Positions 1 to 5,106 of a DNA stretch of 5,106 nucleotides are shown here, one piece after another. Location: the NCBI GenBank assembly GCA_030830415.1, contig JAURNB010000177.1:1-5106 (forward strand), given 5' to 3'. The translations under genes were made by a program, and so were the position numbers. Below the pieces are notes generated by a model. That model made no database searches. It saw only the letters and a list, made by a program, of their open reading frames with translations, and was not told the DNA's origin. The DNA is from Acidimicrobiales bacterium. GTDB lineage: Bacteria > Actinomycetota > Acidimicrobiia > Acidimicrobiales > Ilumatobacteraceae. Numbering within the stretch: position 1 is the stretch's first letter; each line of letters opens with the position of its first letter.

Positions 1-394
1 AGGCTGGACCGGAAACAAAGTGGTGAGTCAAGATGAAATTGTTCAGGCAATTCATGCGGTATACCCACTTGAGCAAATGTCAGCACGTGGTGCTGCGCCA
101 GCCGATCGCTGGCGGTATCTCGATGGCAAAGGCACCGTCGGCGTCATTCCTTCAGTAACAAAGCCCTTTTGTGGCGATTGCGACCGAGTGCGACTCACTG
201 CCGATGGTCAATTTCGTACATGTCTGTTTTCCACCACAGAATTCGATATGAAAGCACTCATGCGAAATGGCGCAAGCGATACCGAAATCGCAGCTGAAAT
301 TCGCCGTGCCGTGGGTACCAAATGGGCCGGACACCAAATTGGTCAAGTCAATTTCATCCGACCTGTGCGCACCATGAGCCAAATTGGTGGCTGA
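1..394 (+). CDS. moaA: GTP 3',8-cyclase MoaA, C-terminal part (5' end outside window)
   Basis: MoaA is a radical-SAM enzyme that rearranges GTP to (8S)-3',8-cyclo-7,8-dihydroguanosine 5'-triphosphate, the first step of molybdenum cofactor synthesis in the cytoplasm. The open frame runs in from base 2 and gives 130 visible residues, the last part of a family usually about 330 long; the radical-SAM CxxxCxxC half lies outside. The visible part holds the second [4Fe-4S] cluster that binds GTP: PFCGDC with Cys57 and Cys60 (numbered from base 2), then Cys74 in RTCLF, the family CxxC-x13-C spacing. The DRVRLT segment supplies the two arginines (62, 64) known to contact substrate. The protein ends in Gly-Gly, the conserved MoaA tail that reaches into the active site, so this end is intact. 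The GTG codons at 20 and 23 are internal, because homology continues upstream. It converges on the minus-strand gene with 8 bp between stop codons. moaC lies beyond that gene on the same strand. Confidence 0.96.
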   Translation, partial: GWTGNKVVSQDEIVQAIHAVYPLEQMSARGAAPADRWRYLDGKGTVGVIPSVTKPFCGDCDRVRLTADGQFRTCLFSTTEFDMKALMRNGASDTEIAAEIRRAVGTKWAGHQIGQVNFIRPVRTMSQIGG

Positions 395-402
395 GGCTGC
401 CC

Positions 403-2076
403 CTAAGCGCGAATTGCTTCAAACCCGCCGAGCACATCGGAAACATCGGTGAAGCCTGCACGCCGCAACACACTTGCTGCAATCGACGAGCGATAGCCGC
501 CAGCACAAAACACGATGGTAGGTATGGTTGGGTCGAGCTCGTTTAGCCGTTGCTGAATTTCTGCAATGGGTATGTTGATGGCGTTGGCAAAAGATCCGAG
601 GTGTGACTCGCTGGCGCTACGTACATCAACAATCTGCAACGGATGAATTGCCGCGGTTTTTGTATGAAATTGCGGTGGGGTGAGTCGAGAAGCTTGCAGC
701 ATGTGTTGCGGCGCTGCAATGAGGTCGTTGATGCTGAGCCAACCAAGAACATTGTCGTACCCAATGCGCGCAAGGCGTACTTTTGCTTCTAGCTCTTGGC
801 CTGGCTCGGTCACGATGACCATTTTTTCTGTTGGGGCAATGACCGCGCCCGCGTATTCCGCATAGCGACCTTGAAGCCCAACGTTGATGGAACCTTTGAG
901 GTATCCGGTCGCAAAAAATTGTGCATCTCGGGTGTCAATAAAACTCACGCCTTCGTGTTGAAGGTTGAGTGCTTCTGTAAGCGAGAGTCGCTGTGGAGGA
1001 GCATGCTCATCGAGAACTGCACGGTTTTGGCCATTGAGTTGAGCATCGTAAATGAAGTAACTCGGTGCTGAAGGTTGGCCTTCGGTGACGATGTCAATAA
1101 AAGCATCGACATTGGGTACAAGCAGTGCATAGTTGGTGAGCCTTTGCTCGCCAATGGTCGACATAGTTTCTGTTGAGAGATTCTTGCCGCATGCAGAACC
1201 TGCTCCGTGTGCCGGGAGTACTCGCGTTGCATCGGGAAGTGTTAACAACTTCTGGTGCAGTGAGTTGTAGAGCATGTGTCCGAGTTCATTCGAGGTGTGC
1301 CCAACAGAAACTAAGAGGTCGGGGCGACCCACATCGCCAATGAACATGGTGTCGCCAGTCAGCACGGCATAGGGAACAGCGTCGTTGGCGTGTTCGCGCA
1401 CCACAATGGATATTGATTCTGGGGTGTGGCCAGGGGTATGGCGAATTTCTAATTGAACAGTACCGAGCGAGTATTTTGCACCATCTGCAAAGAGGCGTGT
1501 GGGGAACTCAGGTTGTGCGTGCGCACCGTAGCCAATGGTTGCTCCGGTTGCATGTGCAAGCTCGAGGTGCCCCGACAAAAAGTCGGCATGGAAATGAGTT
1601 TCAAGAACGAGCTCAATTTTCGCGCCATAGATTTTTGCTGTGTCGATGTATTGCTGTACGTCGCGAGTGGGGTCAACAACAACTGCACGTTGTGTTGATT
1701 TATCGATGATGAGGTACGACGCTTGCGAGAGGCAGTCGAGATAAAACTGCTGACACAACAATGTGTCAGACGATAAATGGTGGGCATCCCATGCGAGCAT
1801 TCCACCTTGTAAGTTCACAGCCTGAAAGCCGGCTTCACGAAAAATTTCCGTTGCTTGACCGCTGCGATTCCCACTTCGACACAAAATCGCGAGAGGAACT
1901 GACGTGTCGAAGGTTGGCAAACGGCGCAGGAATTCCTGGAGCGGAATATTGATAGCCCCGGGAATAGTGCCGGCGGCAAATTCGTCTGGTTCACGAACAT
2001 CAATGAGCCGCGCACCAGCGGCGAGGAGCTCTGGGGTGTTGATGACGTCGGTATCGGAATTCAAGTTGATGGTCAT
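403..2076 (-). CDS. CstB-like persulfide dioxygenase/sulfurtransferase with an extra N-terminal rhodanese domain
   Basis: 557 residues in four domains. Residues about 12-98 are a rhodanese with LIDVREPDEF and the active loop CRSGNRS (Cys66). Residues about 105-335 are a metallo-beta-lactamase fold of the ETHE1/persulfide dioxygenase type: ETHFHADFLSGH (His161, His163, Asp165), TPGHT (His217), TGDTMF (Asp242), GDVGRPDL and LPAHGAGSACGK (His290). By analogy with ETHE1, His161, His217 and Asp242 would bind a single iron. Residues about 363-457 look like a rhodanese (FIDTRDAQFFATGYLKGSIN) but have TEPGQE where the cysteine loop should be, so this domain is probably inactive. Residues about 466-557 are a second complete rhodanese with FCAGGYRSS (Cys524). 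MBL, pseudo-rhodanese and rhodanese in this order is the layout of CstB, which oxidises persulfides and moves sulfane sulfur during sulfide detoxification. The N-terminal rhodanese is extra. No signal peptide or membrane segment is seen, so it is cytoplasmic. The ATG at 2076 has GGAGAG 3 nt before it. The palindrome at 2103-2132 just upstream suggests repressor control. Exact substrate is inferred. Confidence 0.9.
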   Translation of the reverse strand: MTINLNSDTDVINTPELLAAGARLIDVREPDEFAAGTIPGAINIPLQEFLRRLPTFDTSVPLAILCRSGNRSGQATEIFREAGFQAVNLQGGMLAWDAHHLSSDTLLCQQFYLDCLSQASYLIIDKSTQRAVVVDPTRDVQQYIDTAKIYGAKIELVLETHFHADFLSGHLELAHATGATIGYGAHAQPEFPTRLFADGAKYSLGTVQLEIRHTPGHTPESISIVVREHANDAVPYAVLTGDTMFIGDVGRPDLLVSVGHTSNELGHMLYNSLHQKLLTLPDATRVLPAHGAGSACGKNLSTETMSTIGEQRLTNYALLVPNVDAFIDIVTEGQPSAPSYFIYDAQLNGQNRAVLDEHAPPQRLSLTEALNLQHEGVSFIDTRDAQFFATGYLKGSINVGLQGRYAEYAGAVIAPTEKMVIVTEPGQELEAKVRLARIGYDNVLGWLSINDLIAAPQHMLQASRLTPPQFHTKTAAIHPLQIVDVRSASESHLGSFANAINIPIAEIQQRLNELDPTIPTIVFCAGGYRSSIAASVLRRAGFTDVSDVLGGFEAIRA

Positions 2077-2079
2077 GGG

Positions 2080-2085
2080 CTCTCC
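2080..2085 (-). promoter_or_regulatory. Ribosome binding site of the persulfide dioxygenase gene
   Basis: Read on the minus strand this is GGAGAG, followed by CCC and the ATG at 2076. The GGAG core is 5 nt from the start codon, a slightly short but acceptable spacing. It supports this ATG, which also places the first rhodanese domain complete from its first strand. Confidence 0.6.
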
Positions 2086-2104
2086 GTCGTTGATCCGTAT
2101 GTGT

Positions 2105-2110
2105 AGTATA
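2105..2110 (-). promoter_or_regulatory. Possible -10 element for the persulfide dioxygenase gene
   Basis: On the minus strand this reads TATACT (5 of 6 to TATAAT) inside the outer arm of the palindrome, and would start transcription near 2098, about 20 nt before the start codon. No good -35 hexamer is found 17 bp upstream (CGTAGT). A repressor bound to the palindrome would cover this element. The identical sequence occurs on the plus strand at 2125-2130 because of the symmetry, so a second, moaC-directed promoter is equally possible on sequence alone. Confidence 0.35.
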
Positions 2111-2124
2111 TACCCCTAGGGGTA

Positions 2125-2130
2125 TATACT
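2125..2130 (+). promoter_or_regulatory. Possible -10 element directed toward moaC
   Basis: TATACT on the plus strand, the mirror image of the element at 2105-2110. It would give a leader of about 45 nt before the moaC ATG at 2183, carrying the AAGGGGAG ribosome-binding-like sequence. The -35 position (TGTAGT, 2102-2107) is poor. If real, moaC and the persulfide dioxygenase gene would share one operator. It may be only a by-product of the palindrome. Confidence 0.2.
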
Positions 2131-2152
2131 ACGCAGTGCCCGAGAGGTCAGT

Positions 2153-2160
2153 AAGGGGAG
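2153..2160 (+). promoter_or_regulatory. Ribosome-binding-like sequence upstream of moaC
   Basis: AAGGGGAG contains GGAG at 2157-2160. It is 7 nt from a TTG codon at 2168 in the moaC frame but 22 nt from the ATG at 2183, so it favours the TTG start. It also pairs with TCCCTT at 2164-2169 (AAGGGG with UCCCUU, one G-U pair, 5-nt loop), forming a small hairpin that would include both the Shine-Dalgarno-like bases and part of the TTG. That could lower use of this start. Confidence 0.35.
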
Positions 2161-2182
2161 TCTTCCCTTGTACGCTTTGCGC

Positions 2183-2665
2183 ATGTCGGAACTCTCCTTT
2201 AGCCACCTCGACCCCATGGGTCATGCCCGGATGGTAGACGTCACTCCAAAAGAGCCGACGCATCGCCGCGCAGTAGCTCGGTGCAAAGTGTTCATGTCAC
2301 CAGCAACTACTGCGGCCGTTGCGAACCGAGAAGTGAAAAAGGGCGACGTGCTTGCTGTGGCGCGAGTGGCCGGTATTCAGGCAGCAAAACGGACCTCCGA
2401 CATGATTCCGTTATGCCACCCGCTCTACATCAGTGCAGTGAGCGTCGACTTCAACATTGCAGACGATCACGTTGCAGTTGAGGTTCAGGTCGACACGGTC
2501 GACCGCACGGGTGTCGAGATGGAAGCGCTTCATGCGTGTTCCGTTGCTGCACTCACCATTTACGACATGTGTAAATCGGCCGACAAGGCAATGGTCATTG
2601 GCGAACTCGCCCTGTGGGAAAAGACCGGCGGGCGTTCAGGCACCTACCAGCGCATCGAGGAATAG
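2183..2665 (+). CDS. moaC: Cyclic pyranopterin monophosphate synthase MoaC
   Basis: MoaC converts the MoaA product to cyclic pyranopterin monophosphate, the second step of molybdenum cofactor synthesis, as a soluble oligomer. From the ATG the protein has 160 residues, the normal family length. Conserved blocks are present in order: HARMVDV (14-20), KKGDVLAVARVAGIQAAKRT (52-71), SDMIPLCHPL (72-81, His79), GVEMEAL (110-116), SVAALTIYDMCK (120-131) and KTGGRSG (147-153). Asp128 and Lys131 fall at the same numbers as the catalytic pair in E. coli MoaC, so the active site appears intact. The ATG at 2183 gives the family-like N-terminus MSELSFSHLD. A TTG at 2168 would add five residues and has the better-spaced ribosome site (GGAG, 2157-2160). 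The ATG could instead be leaderless, since TACGCT (TAnnnT, 2171-2176) sits 6 bp before it. It is divergent from the persulfide dioxygenase gene and followed after 159 bp by the SepX/GlpR-like gene. Confidence 0.96.
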   Translation: MSELSFSHLDPMGHARMVDVTPKEPTHRRAVARCKVFMSPATTAAVANREVKKGDVLAVARVAGIQAAKRTSDMIPLCHPLYISAVSVDFNIADDHVAVEVQVDTVDRTGVEMEALHACSVAALTIYDMCKSADKAMVIGELALWEKTGGRSGTYQRIEE

Positions 2666-2681
2666 GGTTCTTTTCATCTAC

Positions 2682-2704
2682 TTTTGGGCAAAAAATGCTC
2701 AAAA
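2682..2704 (+). terminator. Weak hairpin after moaC, possible terminator
   Basis: TTTTGGGC (2682-2689) pairs with GCTCAAAA (2697-2704) with one G-U pair and a 7-nt A-rich loop, starting 17 nt after the moaC stop. The stem is A/T-rich with only three G-C pairs. The nearest T-run (ATTTTT, 2711-2716) begins 6 nt past the stem, so it is not a classic intrinsic terminator. It may slow or partly end transcription. Confidence 0.25.
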
Positions 2705-2748
2705 CATCATATTTTTGGCGTGACAAGGGCCTCAAATAGGGGTGTTGG

Positions 2749-2777
2749 TGGTCAAGGTTCCCGATTCCTCCTAGACT
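2749..2777 (+). promoter_or_regulatory. Possible promoter for the SepX/GlpR-like gene
   Basis: TGGTCA (2749-2754, 4 of 6 to TTGACA), a 17-bp spacer and TAGACT (2772-2777, 4 of 6 to TATAAT) would start transcription near 2784, about 40 nt before the next gene. The rest of the 159-bp gap (2666-2824) holds only the weak hairpin at 2682-2704 and the ribosome site; no small gene was recognised. The gap is long enough to suggest that the downstream gene has its own promoter, though co-transcription from moaC is possible. Confidence 0.3.
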
Positions 2778-2811
2778 TTTCAGGCGTTACAGAAATACCT
2801 CTCACCTACGT

Positions 2812-2816
2812 AAGGG
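2812..2816 (+). promoter_or_regulatory. Ribosome binding site of the SepX/GlpR-like gene
   Basis: AAGGG lies 8 nt before the ATG at 2825, normal spacing. It supports this start, which puts the hydrophobic segment directly at the N-terminus. Confidence 0.5.
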
Positions 2817-2824
2817 CTTAGTAA

Positions 2825-3406
2825 ATGAGCACAGTCATTTTGTTGATCGTTGCAGCGATGTGGGCTGCTGTGCTTTTGCCTCCCATTTTTCGCTCGAAGA
2901 TCGACCGCCCTCAATCTTCTGTAGATGTTTTCCGCCGTCAGTTGCACACCCTCCAATCGGGAGTTCCGCAGCGCGGTGCCTATGGCAACCCTTCTCCTTA
3001 CGGTCGCAGTGCTGCTCCGATGCGTGCGATGGCGCGACCATTCGCTCCAGCTCCAGCAGCGCGACGTTCGAGCCTCGGTGCGGCGCCCATTGCTGCTCCT
3101 ACCAGTGGTCGCTCGCATCATCACACTGCTTCGCAAGGCATGCCCCGCCCCGTGAACGGGCAGGTGGGTTTCGCCCCTATGTCGGGTCGTGAAATGTTGC
3201 GCCGTCGTCGTGCAAATGTGCTCTACGCAATTCTCGGTGTGAATGGCGTTTCGCTATTCCTCGCGTTCACCACCGGATCCAGTTTGATGACACTTCTTTT
3301 TGGCGCGGCTTTTTTGAGCCTTGTTGGTTACTGCTACATGTTGGTGCAAATTCGCCAACAGCACATCAACCGTCGCTATCGCCACAACTATTACCGCGCC
3401 GCTTAG
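2825..3406 (+). CDS. SepX/GlpR-like actinobacterial membrane protein (probable division-associated)
   Basis: 193 residues in three parts. Residues 3-22 form an N-terminal membrane segment (VILLIVAAMWAAVLLPPIF) followed by RSK and a conserved-looking SVDVFRRQLHTL stretch. Residues about 45-125 are a low-complexity linker rich in Ala, Pro, Arg, Gly and Ser, with HHH at 98-100, probably disordered. LRRRR (125-129) precedes two membrane segments, about 131-149 and 153-175, and a basic Arg/His/Tyr tail. The layout (one N-terminal helix, variable linker, Arg cluster, helix pair) matches my recollection of SepX of Streptomyces and GlpR of Corynebacterium, actinobacterial membrane proteins at division sites. 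GlpR binds the MoeA/gephyrin-like protein Glp, and these genes often lie in clusters with moeA, moaC and rimJ. Being next to moaC therefore supports the call. No catalytic motif is seen. An unrelated small membrane protein of the same layout cannot be excluded without an alignment. The linker is short, so the cytoplasmic region is smaller than I would expect. Confidence 0.85.
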   Translation: MSTVILLIVAAMWAAVLLPPIFRSKIDRPQSSVDVFRRQLHTLQSGVPQRGAYGNPSPYGRSAAPMRAMARPFAPAPAARRSSLGAAPIAAPTSGRSHHHTASQGMPRPVNGQVGFAPMSGREMLRRRRANVLYAILGVNGVSLFLAFTTGSSLMTLLFGAAFLSLVGYCYMLVQIRQQHINRRYRHNYYRAA

Positions 3407-3441
3407 AACTTTTTTGGCGGCTATCCTCATCTCATCGGGGT

Positions 3442-3446
3442 GGAGG
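3442..3446 (+). promoter_or_regulatory. Ribosome binding site of the acyl-CoA ligase gene
   Basis: GGAGG lies 5 nt before the ATG at 3452. An in-frame GTG at 3440 overlaps this site and is therefore an unlikely start. The 45-bp gap after the preceding gene (3407-3451) shows no convincing hairpin; TATCCT at 3422-3427 is a weak -10 candidate without a -35. Read-through from the preceding gene is plausible. Confidence 0.6.
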
Positions 3447-3451
3447 GTGAC

Positions 3452-5106
3452 ATGGGAAATACGTGGGATGAAGCAAGTGCTGCACTAACAGCGCCAGGGC
3501 AACCATTTGAATTAATTGATGCCTCAGTCAATGGCATCACAATGCAGGTGTTTAAAAATGCACCGCCGCATTTAGGGTATGTCTTTGGGGCCGCTCGCCA
3601 ACACGGTGACAAACCATTTTTGGTGTACGAAGACGAACGCATGAGCTTCACAGAAGCAATGCAACAAGTTGATGCACTGAGTTGCCTGTTGGTCAATACC
3701 TATGGCATCAAAAAAGGCGATCGTGTCGCAGTTGCTATGCGGAACTATCCGGAATGGGTGATGTCGTTTGCGGCCATCATTTCCATTGGCGCAGTGTCGG
3801 TATCGATGAACTCGTGGTGGACCGCCGACGAGATGGAGTTTGCACTCGAAGACTCAGGGTCAAAGGTGCTCATCTGTGACGACCAACGACTCGCGTTGGC
3901 ATATTCATTTTGCCAAAAGCAAAACATTGCCATGTTGCTCGTTCGTGCTGAAGGCAACATTCCTGCTGGCGTAGGCCAATGGGAAAAAGATTTGCCGTTA
4001 GGAAGCGCGCACCCAGGAGCCGACATTTCCCCCGACGACGACGCCACCATTTTGTACACCTCAGGAACCACTGGACGGCCAAAGGGAGCAGTTTCTACTC
4101 ACCGCGCCATCATTTCAGCGCTCATGGGCTTCTCTTTGCGTGTTGCGGTCGACAACCTTCGTGAAGGAAAAAAACCCGATCCGAATGCGTTGCCAACAAG
4201 CTTTATTCTCATCGTGCCGCTCTTCCATGTCACTGGTTGTATCCCAGTCATGATGAGTTGTTGGGTGGCTGGTTTGAAACTGGTCATCATGTACAAGTGG
4301 GATGCCGAGAAAGCTCTCGAGCTCATTTCGCGCGAGAAGGTAACGAACTTCGTTGGCGTTCCCACGCAAAGCTGGGACCTCGTCAACCACCCACGTTTTA
4401 GTGACTTCGATATGTCGAGCATGAAAGCAATTGGCGGCGGTGGGGCACCAGCACCTGCGGCACTTGTTGACAAAGTTGCCAAGAGTTTCAAAGGTGGCGG
4501 CCCACAACTGGGCTACGGCATGACGGAAACCAATGCCTTTGGCCCGGGAAACAGAGGGGCCGATTACATCTCGCACCCCACCAGCACCGGACGCACATGC
4601 TTGCCAATGAAACTTGAAGTACGCGATGAACAGTTGCGCCCATTGCCAGTTGGCGAGCGCGGTGAAATTTGGTTCTTTGGTCCCACGCTTATTCGCGGAT
4701 ATTGGAATCGCCCCGATGCCACAGCAGAAACCATTGTTGATGGGTGGCTGCGTTCCGGCGACATTGGCCGTGTTGATGAAGATGGTTTCGTGTACGTAGA
4801 AGATCGTGTGAAAGACATGATTCTGCGCGGCGGCGAAAACATATTCTGCGCGGAAGTAGAAGGTGCAATTTACGAGCACTCCAAAGTGCACGAAGTTGCG
4901 GTCTTCGGAGTGCCTCATGAGCGCTTAGGTGAAGAAGTGGCGGTTGCTATTTTGCCGAACGATGGTGTCGTGCTCACTCCTGAAGAAATCTGGACATTTC
5001 TCGATGGGAAAATTGCCAACTACAAGATTCCGACACATGTCATTGTGATGAAAGAGGCACTACCGCGAAATGCTGCGGGCAAGTTCCTCAAACGTGAGAT
5101 GCAAGA
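3452..5106 (+). CDS. AMP-forming acyl-CoA synthetase/ligase (ANL superfamily), 3' end outside window
   Basis: The frame stays open from the ATG to the window edge, giving 551 residues. ANL enzymes activate a carboxylate with ATP to an acyl-adenylate and then pass it to CoA. The visible core motifs are: A3 phosphate loop YTSGTTGRPKG (202-212), A4 PLFHVTG (256-262), GGGGAPAP (328-335), A5 GYGMTET (354-360), A7 WLRSGDIG with Asp437, the hinge and A8 region from GFVYVEDRVKDM to GGENIFCAEVE (445-470), and A10 LPRNAAGKFLKRE with the probable catalytic lysine 544. Only the last few residues should be missing, given the usual 540-570 length. No signal peptide or membrane segment is seen. The closest general type is a medium/long-chain fatty-acid or FadD-like ligase, but the substrate cannot be read from the sequence and an aryl or other carboxylate is possible. 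It follows the SepX/GlpR-like gene by 45 bp on the same strand; no functional link is evident. Confidence 0.93.
   Translation, partial: MGNTWDEASAALTAPGQPFELIDASVNGITMQVFKNAPPHLGYVFGAARQHGDKPFLVYEDERMSFTEAMQQVDALSCLLVNTYGIKKGDRVAVAMRNYPEWVMSFAAIISIGAVSVSMNSWWTADEMEFALEDSGSKVLICDDQRLALAYSFCQKQNIAMLLVRAEGNIPAGVGQWEKDLPLGSAHPGADISPDDDATILYTSGTTGRPKGAVSTHRAIISALMGFSLRVAVDNLREGKKPDPNALPTSFILIVPLFHVTGCIPVMMSCWVAGLKLVIMYKWDAEKALELISREKVTNFVGVPTQSWDLVNHPRFSDFDMSSMKAIGGGGAPAPAALVDKVAKSFKGGGPQLGYGMTETNAFGPGNRGADYISHPTSTGRTCLPMKLEVRDEQLRPLPVGERGEIWFFGPTLIRGYWNRPDATAETIVDGWLRSGDIGRVDEDGFVYVEDRVKDMILRGGENIFCAEVEGAIYEHSKVHEVAVFGVPHERLGEEVAVAILPNDGVVLTPEEIWTFLDGKIANYKIPTHVIVMKEALPRNAAGKFLKREMQ

Larger units (their letters stand above)
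2103..2132. promoter_or_regulatory. Perfect 30-bp palindrome, candidate CsoR/CstR-family operator
   Basis: Every base from 2103 to 2117 pairs with 2118 to 2132: half-site GTAGTATATACCCCT, core TATACCCCTAGGGGTATA. It lies 26 bp upstream of the persulfide dioxygenase start and 50 bp upstream of the moaC ATG. Operators of the CsoR family, which includes copper-sensing CsoR and persulfide-sensing CstR, are typically inverted repeats with a C-tract and G-tract flanked by A/T bases ending in TAT/ATA. The match in form, next to a CstB-like gene, makes a CstR-type persulfide-responsive operator the best guess; a copper-type CsoR site is the alternative. No repressor gene is in the window. A transcription terminator is unlikely, since no U-tract follows on either strand and the site lies between two divergent starts. 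Confidence 0.65.

Noticed and set aside
156..172. Possible frameshift or decay of moaA, since only a short frame is visible
   Set aside because: The frame continues to the left edge without a stop and ends with the intact cluster motif and Gly-Gly tail. The shortness is due to the window border.
381..420. Bidirectional terminator between the convergent moaA and dioxygenase genes
   Set aside because: Only 8 bp separate the stop codons, and no stable hairpin with a T-run was found by eye around the junction.
1449..1805. Open frames of 80-118 codons on both strands within the persulfide dioxygenase gene
   Set aside because: They overlap the conserved metallo-beta-lactamase domain and show no domain or plausible start context.
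2103..2132. Palindrome read as a bidirectional terminator
   Set aside because: It lies between two divergent start codons, no T-run follows on either strand, and the symmetry runs to the centre without a loop.
2780..3136. Arg/Ser/Thr-rich minus-strand frame over the SepX/GlpR-like gene, and alternative plus-strand frames there
   Set aside because: The low-complexity linker keeps several frames free of stops. The 2825-3406 frame has a ribosome site, an N-terminal membrane segment and a helix pair; the others have nothing recognisable.
4115..4918. 267-codon open frame on the minus strand inside the acyl-CoA ligase gene
   Set aside because: It is entirely antisense to a gene with all ANL motifs in the right order. 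The translation has no recognisable domain and is rich in Cys, His, Asn and Phe, typical of a shadow frame.

Overview
The window looks like chromosomal DNA of an actinobacterium of moderate G+C (about half G+C by eye), perhaps from the Acidimicrobiia or a similar aquatic group. The phylum rests on an actinobacterial-type small membrane protein (2825-3406) next to a molybdenum cofactor (Moco) gene, plus general protein character. The class is a guess.

Layout from left to right. (1) 1-394, plus strand: the C-terminal ~130 residues of MoaA, the radical-SAM GTP 3',8-cyclase of Moco synthesis, cut by the window edge. (2) 403-2076, minus strand, convergent with moaA: a 557-residue four-domain protein, rhodanese / metallo-beta-lactamase-fold persulfide dioxygenase / pseudo-rhodanese / rhodanese. 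Its last three domains match the CstB layout of sulfide detoxification enzymes. (3) 2077-2182: a short divergent intergenic region with a perfect 30-bp palindrome (2103-2132) whose C4/G4 core flanked by A/T resembles operators of the CsoR/CstR repressor family. (4) 2183-2665, plus strand: complete MoaC, which follows MoaA in the pathway. (5) 2666-2824: a 159-bp non-coding gap with a weak hairpin and a possible promoter. (6) 2825-3406, plus strand: a 193-residue protein with one N-terminal membrane segment, a low-complexity linker, an RRRR motif and two C-terminal membrane segments, resembling the actinobacterial division protein SepX/GlpR. (7) 3452-5106, plus strand: an AMP-forming acyl-CoA synthetase or ligase that runs off the right edge with all its main motifs visible.

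Functionally, moaA and moaC give the first two steps of Moco synthesis (GTP to cyclic pyranopterin monophosphate). The minus-strand gene between them is probably a separate, sulfide/persulfide-inducible unit controlled at the palindrome, although a link through sulfur supply to Moco cannot be excluded. The SepX/GlpR-like gene after moaC fits the known actinobacterial association of this membrane protein with a MoeA/gephyrin-like partner. The acyl-CoA ligase probably belongs to lipid or carboxylate metabolism. No RNA genes, CRISPR arrays, insertion sequences or phage genes were seen.
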